A DNA stretch of 64,000 nt from Pholis gunnellus (taxonomy: Eukaryota > Chordata > Actinopteri > Perciformes > Pholidae). Position 1 is the first letter of the stretch, and each line of letters opens with the position of its first letter. This document shows, piece after piece, positions 51,901 to 60,889 of this stretch. The stretch is taken from NCBI GenBank assembly GCA_910591455.2, contig OU342817.1:5045915-5109914 (forward strand), written 5' to 3'. The translations under genes and the position numbers were made by a program. Under the pieces are notes generated by a model. The model was not told where the DNA came from. It was given only the letters and a program-made list of their open reading frames with translations, and did not search any database.

Positions 51901-54900
51901 GGTCAAGATCCCTTACACCCCCCCCCCCCCCCCCACACACACACTTCACCCCGGCTCTGCAGGATAAGGTGGCTGCAGTCAGGTAATTAAGCCCATTATC
52001 GTCTTAATGCAAGGTCCCCGTCTGATGACACGTATGTCACCTCTGAGCACTTCACAGATTAATCTGAGCCCGACAAGATTCTTCACTGTAATTGATCTCT
52101 TTCCAGCTACTCTGCTGCACTGATTCACCATGTGGTACACAACTCACACACACTTCAGCCTAGTGCTTTTTGGAATATCACGCTACAATAGGATGGCTAT
52201 TATCTCCTGATCTATTGTAGAAAAAAAAAAAAAAAGGGTAGCCATGGCAACACAACTTGAAACGTATGGTAAGGGGAAGAAGAGAGTAACCTCTGTCGTA
52301 CTGTGCACAATAATTCTAAAATGTATTCCCAGCATTTTGAACTCGCTGAGATTAGAGAATTTGATAGGGTACCAGGCTCCTGCTGGAGTGAGTGCCTCAG
52401 CTTGCCTCATGGTAATAAAGAAACGGGTTTCTGAAGAGGCTCAATCCCACTGGGGGCTATCCCTCATTCCGAGGTGAATCTGTAATTTCTGTCTGCAAAT
52501 GAGCCCTTTCCCCAAGACTAACCCAACCCTCTTCTCTACATCACACCCGAGTTGCATCCAAAATTAAAAGGCAGCCATCTGTGACAAGCCACGCTGCAAC
52601 CACACAATAGAAGGCTTACAACAAAGGACAGTGAGTTAAAAAAACAAAAAAACAATGGATGAGGTTCTCACCTTCAGCAGGATCCGGTGGGCCGAAGTCC
52701 AGGTCGTAGCGCAGGATGTAAAAGTTATTCCACACGTACAGCTGGTTGTCTCTGGGGTTGTAATCCACAGCAGTGATGTACTGGTACTGGTTGGGGAAGA
52801 GGATGTCGGTGTACTCGCCCTGGCTCAGCTTGGTGTTGTAGGTGTAATCGATTTGGCTCCTGCTGGTCTCGCTCTCGTTCTCTTCGTAGGTCGAGCGCAC
52901 CACGTGGAGCACGCCGCACACCATGAAGGCGTTCGAGGCAGAGCGCTTGTCGTACGCCGTCTCCCACGTGGCCTCGAAGCGCAGGGTGTAGGGGTTGAGC
53001 TGGCTCACCACAATGCGCCCATTGTTCTGCTCCGTGGCGTATATTACCCACAAGCCCCTCTCGTCTACCGCCAGGTCAATGTCAGTCTTGCCGCCCCAGC
53101 GGTAAGGCGAGGTGTCGTGATAGTTGGCGTTGTTGACGATAGCCTCGCCGCTCTTGATGCGAGTGCGCAGGTCAAACTTGACAATGTTGCGAGTGCGCTC
53201 CTTGTTGAAGAAGATGGCGCCGTCGTAGGCCACGAAGCCTGTCCCGTCGACTCGGTGCGGCAGTTTGTAGGTGGTCGTCTGGCGACCATTTTTGAAGTCC
53301 TCCAGAGAGGCGTACTCGAGGAGGGTGTCGGTGCGGTACGGCGTCCAGGGCATGAAGAAGACTTTGTCTCCGGCCTGCAGCGGGTCTTTGCACCACGACC
53401 CCGCTTGCTGCTCTGCCTCGTACAGGAAGGTGGCGTCTCCTACACCCTTCAGAGTCCCGGGACAAATGAAAACTAGTGACAGAGAAGAGAGTGGAAAAAA
53501 AACACAGTGAGGCAACTCATTTCAAACATACGTTAAAACATTTTGACACGCATCAATCTTGCTGCTGTACAACTGAAGTGCAGGATAAAAAGATCAGGGA
53601 TTGTGAATTTGGAGGAATGTTTTAACTAATGCTTTTGTTCTAGCGCTAATGAATAGGGAAAAAAGGAACAAATGAAGGTGTCGTAGGATGAGAAATGTGA
53701 CGTGAGCTTGCATCTCAAGGGTCTGCTGCTACATCCTAACAGGGACAAAACAAAATAAAACCTGAACGAAAAGGGTAAAAATCCTGCAAATGAAAGACAT
53801 GGAAAATGAGAGGAGTAGAGTTTTTTTAAATACCAGCCTGTCTCTGTCGTCAAATGGCACACGAACAGCTGGGTACATGGACACACTGCACATGCATACT
53901 GACATGACTGAGGTCGTAAACCAAAATGAGGAGGGAACAGACTTCACATCTCGTGATAAGAGTGAACAACAGGTTGTAGATGGCGGTGGTGGTGGCAGCA
54001 AAGCAGAGGTCAAATGAAAGTGGAGGTCGGGGAATAGATCGAACAACAGTGGTAAAGGATTTTCACTACTTCTGTGGCAGAAGACAGGAGGAACCACTGA
54101 TGGGTGAGAGAGGCCATGGCAAGGTTCCCATTTAGACGGTTATAAATTAATTGGTTCTGGATAAAAAAGGGACACTTTCTTTTTGCTGTCTTTTTTTTTT
54201 CTTTTTTTTTGGTCCGTGCCAATCTCACTCAGCCATCACTGCTATTTCACATCACGTGCAGCAGAAGTTGGGCCAAGCAAACTAAGACTACGCCAATAAG
54301 ACTATACACACAACTACTCATTCTTCAAGGGTTAACACAGAGCTAGGCAAGAGTCCCTGGAACAAATCAACACCCAACAGTTGGTGTTTTCTTTCACATT
54401 GGACCGTGGATGTCATTTGAAATTCAGTTTAGAAATTCATTTAGACTCCGTGGGTGCAAACAATCCTCCTATGGGTTTAGCATTTGACAGGAGAGGCAAT
54501 CAGGAGGGGGGGGAGGAGAGACGTGAGGGGGAGCTGTACTCAACACCACAGAACAAGGAGCCAGAGGGGAGGGGTGGGGGGGAGGTGGGACCAGACCACT
54601 CATTTACCTTTTTGCTCCACTTCTATTTCAGGCATTGGAAAAGAAAGCAAAAAAAAAGAGTGCAAGAGGGAGAGAAAGGTTATCATGAGTCAACTACCAG
54701 GTACAAAGAGAAGAATTAGCTGGAGGATATGACCATGAGATGAACTGCAGGGCTGCTTTGGGAAGAAGAGCTAGAGGGGGGGAGGGGGGAGAAGAAAAAC
54801 AGTAGTTTTGTCAGTGCACCGTCTTCTCATCCTAGGATATAAAAACAGACAAGTTATGGCTGGAGACAAGCTATGTGCCAATGCTTTCCAGCGCATTAAA

Positions 54901-57900
54901 CTTCTCATTCCTACCGTCTTTAACTGCCAACAAAAAAAAAAATGCATCGGCCGAATAAATCCCTCTAAAAGTGCGTCTCCTAAGTGGCAGGAGAAAAGAT
55001 AAAATATCTCCTGGTGATATTTAGATGGATAATATTGTTAGAGAAACACCACAGGAGTTATTTTTGGCATGTATTGACACGGGGGTGGAATTTTTTTTTT
55101 CAAACTTTATGAACACAAATCAAAACTCGCTCGCCCACACACGTAAAACATGACACAATGCTAATGTTACACTCCTAAATGAGCCAAAGAGAGCAGCAGC
55201 ACATGAGATGACTGATGAGCAGTCGGCCTAATATGGAGTTTCTTTAGTGGACTGTTGACGCTGCATACGGTCTGGGTGGAGAGGGGGGAGGAGGGGGGAG
55301 GAGGGGGGGTGGGAGGAGGCTGGACACAATATGTGAAAGATTAGAAGTTTAAAAAAAATGAGAGCACAGAGGTTAGTCGGAGGGGGTAGAACGGGACAGG
55401 AGGTGAAAGGGAGGTCTGTTTGAAAGAAGAGAAAAAGAGGTGAATATCTCTGAAGGTGTTTACAATTCATCAATTTAAATACTAAGTACTTTCACAGGCA
55501 GGGATGAAGCCTCAAGCTGCTCTTATAAACTACTCTAAAACACCCTTTTAAGGTAGATTAACTCAAATCAGATACTATAGACAAGAGTTTAAAATAGTGC
55601 CGGATTCCACCAACTCCACAGTACATTTAATTAAATCATGTTCCCTCTGAAACACTAAAGCTGATCCATGACCGTCTGCAGGAATTTGGTTAAACTTTTA
55701 GGATTTTTTTTATCATTTATACTTTTTTCTCAAGAAGTCTGTGCAGTCTGTTTCCACAGGACATCGGTGAATGTAATGTGGTAATGTAAGACCTATAATC
55801 TACCCATTTCTTTGTAATCTCTCCTTCATTACCACACCAAAGACATCAAATCTAAACACTGTTATTAAAGCCATTTAAAGCGTCGTCAGTTCACCCAGTT
55901 TCCACCTACTGGTATCCAGTCAGGCAGATAGTTTGGGTTGTATTTGCCAAGGTTTGGAAATATCTGCCTCTGAGATTTTCCATCACCATCCAAAATAAAT
56001 GGCGGTGAATGGAATTTTGTTTGTGCCGTTCACAGCAACAGAAGGGCTATTATTAAGTAGAAAGGTGTTCCAATCAAAAGTTATCTGTGGATTATCCAGA
56101 GAAACAGGAACATTGTTTGTGTAGAAGGTTTTGCTTTTGAATTTTTTTTTTTTTTTTTAAATGTCATGTTTCATTGTTGTGAGCTCGTCAACACAAAACC
56201 ACAAATTCCATTTACTTCTGTTGCACTGCGAGCAGAAATCTAACACAAACTGAGACGCTTTGGCATCTCATTTCGAATTTAATAAGGTTTAGTTTCCAAC
56301 ATTCGTAAGTAACCAAACTTTTGTATCGCTAGAACTACTATATGACATTTCTATCTGTATTCACTCACACTAAAAACAATACTGTAGATGATTAATGTTC
56401 ACATCCTGTAGCATATTTATCAAGAGCTACTTGCTCTAAAAACTGGAGACGGGGCTTAACATATTGATTGATATGTATATTAGTTGGTCATGTTGAACTA
56501 CAAAAACAACCAGTCTGCTGGCGGCCATAAGGACATGATTCTTCTCCCTCACAAACAACTTTGGCTGAGTGCAGACTCTGGCCTGCAGCGAGCACGTTAA
56601 CCAGACAACAACCAGCAGTTTCATTGAAGCCATTACGGAATTAACATTAATTTACATAAATAACAATAAGGTCCAATAAGGGAGTCTTTAGCCTTTAAGC
56701 TGAATGAATCTGGGTATTTTGCCAACCGGGAACAGATCCAAACAGGAAGCAGCTATCAAAACCCAAATCTAACTATCTGCATGGCTGGATTCCACTGGAG
56801 GTAAATGAGAAAATACATATTCGTAATGTTGGTGACCTGACCCTTAAAACTACTTCAACACTTCATCCGTCATCTTAACTGATGATTATCAAAGCTAGTC
56901 CTCCAGGTGAAGTATCATCTGTAAAACAAACAGCACATCTAGTCTACAGACACTTTTAAAAAGCACACAATAAGAGTTCAGTGTGAGATTTGGATGGCGA
57001 TACTTACTATAGGGAACACACTCATATTGGACCTCTAAGTACTTGTAGGTGCCAGGGCATGGATCAGGAAAGACATCAGAGCCAGTGACAACCACACACT
57101 GCGTACGGTTGTTGCACCTAGAAAAAAAAAAGATTGACCAGAGATTTCATCATGACTACCCACAGCAAGAGCACTCGGCAAAGACAACATTAACAGCAGA
57201 GAGCGGGGGGGGAAAGTTCATTGTCACGGCCACAGAGAAATTGAAGAATTCCCCGCCAGGACTGTCACATATGCATTCTAGCTTACACCTTGGCAAACAG
57301 AGAGAGGAATGAAGGCATTAAGGAAGTGTAGGTGAATGTAAATGAATATGTGATAATGAATAAGAGAGCGAGAGAGAGAAGCTAAAGGCATGTTAGGAAT
57401 TTGCAATGGCATTTCCTTTAACAGCGTCTTCATACCGCTATTGAAAGGGGAAGACATTCATTAAAACACACAGGACAGGTGGCGGTGACATGCAAGTGGA
57501 CTGGAATGGTTGCTCCTCTGTATGTATGTAACAAACAAGACGTGAATGTCTTTCTTTTTACGAGAGGTTATTTGCCCTCAAGTATGAAATAATGGAAATG
57601 GTGAATTGACAGTTTGATGAGTTGATTGCAAAGTTAGCATGTGTGTTTGCAGATGTTTCTGGGTGCTAAAAAAGTTAAAGTAGGGAGGGAGAAGGGGGGG
57701 GGGGACCAGCAGAGGACGGAGTTTGTGTAAATACTGTATAGGGTGAAATTGGCTCCACTTCAATCAAGTTCTTTTGAGGCCGAGGGATTGAGAATAATGT
57801 GAACAGTAAAAGATGCAAAATAGGACATTCAACAATTTGCAAGCCTGAGATGAATTATTTCAGAGGGTCAGTAGCAGTCATGCAAGTTGGACATACATTT

Positions 57901-60843
57901 CAACATTGGACACGACTTTCAAAGAATCATTGGAAACTCGAGAGGCTTTCTGTCCTGTCGCTGCAAGATGGGATTGTGCCGCCCGCACAACAGCCACACA
58001 AAGCCTCGACTCTGCACTTTCAACTATGCACGACGTTAAAGTCGTGAATGAAAAGGTAAATTTATTTACATTAACCACACGGAGACCTAGCTTCTCAAGC
58101 TGCACTCCAGAAATCCAGCTATGCATTTTCATAAGAAAAAAAAAAACCTTCCCTTTGAAGCTAATGGATTATTAAATATTATACGTATGAATAAAAAAAG
58201 GCACAAAGTCCATTATGAAGTTAACAAATAGCATCAGCTCAAACATCAGTGACAGTACGGTACCAGCTGCACTTAAGAGATTCACTTTTATGGCTTCGTG
58301 GCGGTGAGAGCTGCTGAGAGGGACAAGGGTCACCGCATCAAAATGTGAACTGACTGACGCCGGATGAAAGCAACCGTCACTTCAAATACATCCAGAGATA
58401 ATCGATTTAATTCAGAGGTTTATAAGTCTGACTGACACTAGCGCCGAAGTGTAGGATCTATATCTACTCAAGTATTCAAAGTACAAAAGATAAGAATAGC
58501 TCATTTAATACAATGCATTCTTGTGTATTATTGTAATTAAAAACAAAATGCATATCATAACATACACCTTGAAAGGAGCCTTGACAGCTTTTTTTAATAC
58601 TTCAGTACATTGTTAATACTTAAGTGTTAATACTTTAGTAAAACATGTATTGCAAAGTTTTTTACATGTAATAGAGTACTTATTTTTTTTTTGCCACACG
58701 GGGGTAAACTGTGAACATGACACGGACAAACAATCACCTTTTAAGTCGATATGGCAAATGTGTTTGCAAACAATGACCCATCTAAGAAGATACGGAGCAA
58801 CATAAACGTTTATTTTCTGGCCTACTGATGAATGTAAGTCCAATATTCACTCTCTTTTAAGCTTCGTTTTGGTCTCCACCAACTCCGGGGGGAAATATCT
58901 GGCTCTTTAGTTGCTAGATGCTGCACTTTGTCTGATGTTGCTGGTGCTTTTTCACTGAAACTGCTTCCTGCCAAACATCAAAGTTGCGAGCCGGAAAAAC
59001 CCAAACAATGAGCTGAAAGACCACCGCTGCTAATTTCTTTCACATAGTGAGATTTCACTCTGGCATTTACTGTACTGTAACTTTTAGATGCTTCGGAGCA
59101 AAGGGAGGCGTCGTTGCTCGGCATTTAGACACGCTTCCTCTGTTTTAAACTGCCGCTGAAATTGCTGCACGTAATCTCTACTGCGCTGAGCACAATCTCA
59201 CGGTAGCAAAGTGTTAGAATCCTGTTTGCTTTCTATCGAAGAGCTGCACCTCTGACCAGAGGAAACATTTATTCTGTTGTGGGTGGCTATTGAAATGAGG
59301 AAAGGTAAGCTTTATTTAGATTATCTTCTTGTGCGTATCTGAACCTACACAAGCAGGAAACAGAGAGGAGGAGGAGGTATCAAGGTCGGATACATCATCC
59401 ATTTACAGTACATCTCCGAGGGAACGATCACCAGTAACCAGTTTCCATCGCTTCTTTGGTACATTTTATTATCCAGCCACATCAACCAAACATTTTACTT
59501 GACAAAACACATCGATGTAGATGTTGAAAATCAAGCCGTTATTGTTGTTTCGCTGTTGTGAAAAAACGGGTTGCTGGTGGATCCTTTTTGTGGCAATTTC
59601 CAAACCAATGAAACTGCCACTCTGTGCAGCAGACCTCCCACTGTTTCTATCCCCACAATCTTGTTTAACACGTTTGTTTATCTAGTCTGCGGCGCTATTG
59701 CCTTTTGTTAATCTTCCCCGACATTGGCAGAGAATTGTCTTAACGTTTCGTCGTTTAAACATCCCCCTGGTTTTTAGTTTGCTCAGGACTGAAGGAGGAC
59801 TGAGCCTTGTGACTGCTTTAACATCTCTGGTTATCACATCAACCTTAATTACGGTCAGGAGCCCGTTTTCTCTGATCTGAATCATTAGAATAATTCTGGC
59901 TGAGGGCTTGTGGTGCAGAGTCTTCTCAAAGCTTTGGCTCGCACACTGCCTCCAGGGAATCTTCCATGGAGATCAGTTTGAAGATGGACTCCAGCGAGTG
60001 AGTGGCTGGCTTGTCAACAGATGGGGTGCAAACCGAGGGGCATGGACACCGTCGGGTGTGTGTTACTGTACGAGAGCGCTGAGACCCGGCTGTAAATATA
60101 TGAAGACAGAGTAAGACAGTCGGACTTGATCTATTCCCGAGCTATTCTGTAGTTCTGCATCATGAGGGTAAATACAGAAGTGAATGAGGGGAAAACCCCA
60201 GAGGAGTCAGATGGTGGGCGATGATGCTCAGGAGTTAGCCTAAGGGGGGCCAGGTTAGGGCAGAGCAGTGCATTAGAAGATGAACTGCGCCGGTTGCTAT
60301 CTTTGAATAGTTCATCCAGTGCCCTTTAAAAATACACACACCTCTAGGGGTAAGCAGCAGTCGGGTTGAAGTGTTTCTGTGCTGTCGTTTGACAGCAAAG
60401 CAGCATCCTGTGAGAGGGAAACCGGGATAAAAGGCATGATGATGGGCACTGCTCACTACCTGAGGCACAGCCACTTCAATTGCAGTACAAGTGTTTGAAC
60501 AAAGCAAGCCCAATGTTCCAGATAGGGAATTAAGAGGGTGTTCATGTGACTCTCAGTCTCACTGAGCTACACTGATTATGACTCAAACAGCAGCAACAAC
60601 GCGCAGCTGGTGTGAAGAGCTTTGCCGCACCGCACGGATGTCGATTCCTGCCTGTCAAGAATTAATCTGCGCCCCAGTTTTCTGATTTCAAAATGCCACC
60701 TACATACATCCAGTCAATGAGGGAATAAAGAACAATTTAAAAAGGTGTGAGATGTTGATTAATTGTCCTGTATGTAGGTGGCTGCACGAGCAGGGTGATA
60801 ATTTAAACGTTTCTTTTGTGTGCACAAATGTTAGGCGCAGAAG

Positions 60844-60889
<46 letters not shown>

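Larger units (their letters stand above)
43584..52671 (-). other. adgrl2: adgrl2 intron between olfactomedin and stalk exons (9.1 kb, the largest)
   Basis: GT-AG intron with dispersed repeats at 45635-46280 and 48130-48300, a (TA)n tract and a C run (51918-51934). No additional stalk exon was recognised. Overlapping plus-strand frames at 48470-48805 have no recognisable domain. Confidence 0.75.

Noticed and set aside
52655..53476. 273-codon open frame on the plus strand
   Set aside because: It is exactly antisense to the GC-rich olfactomedin exon, has no recognisable domain, and its openness follows from the codon composition of the sense strand.
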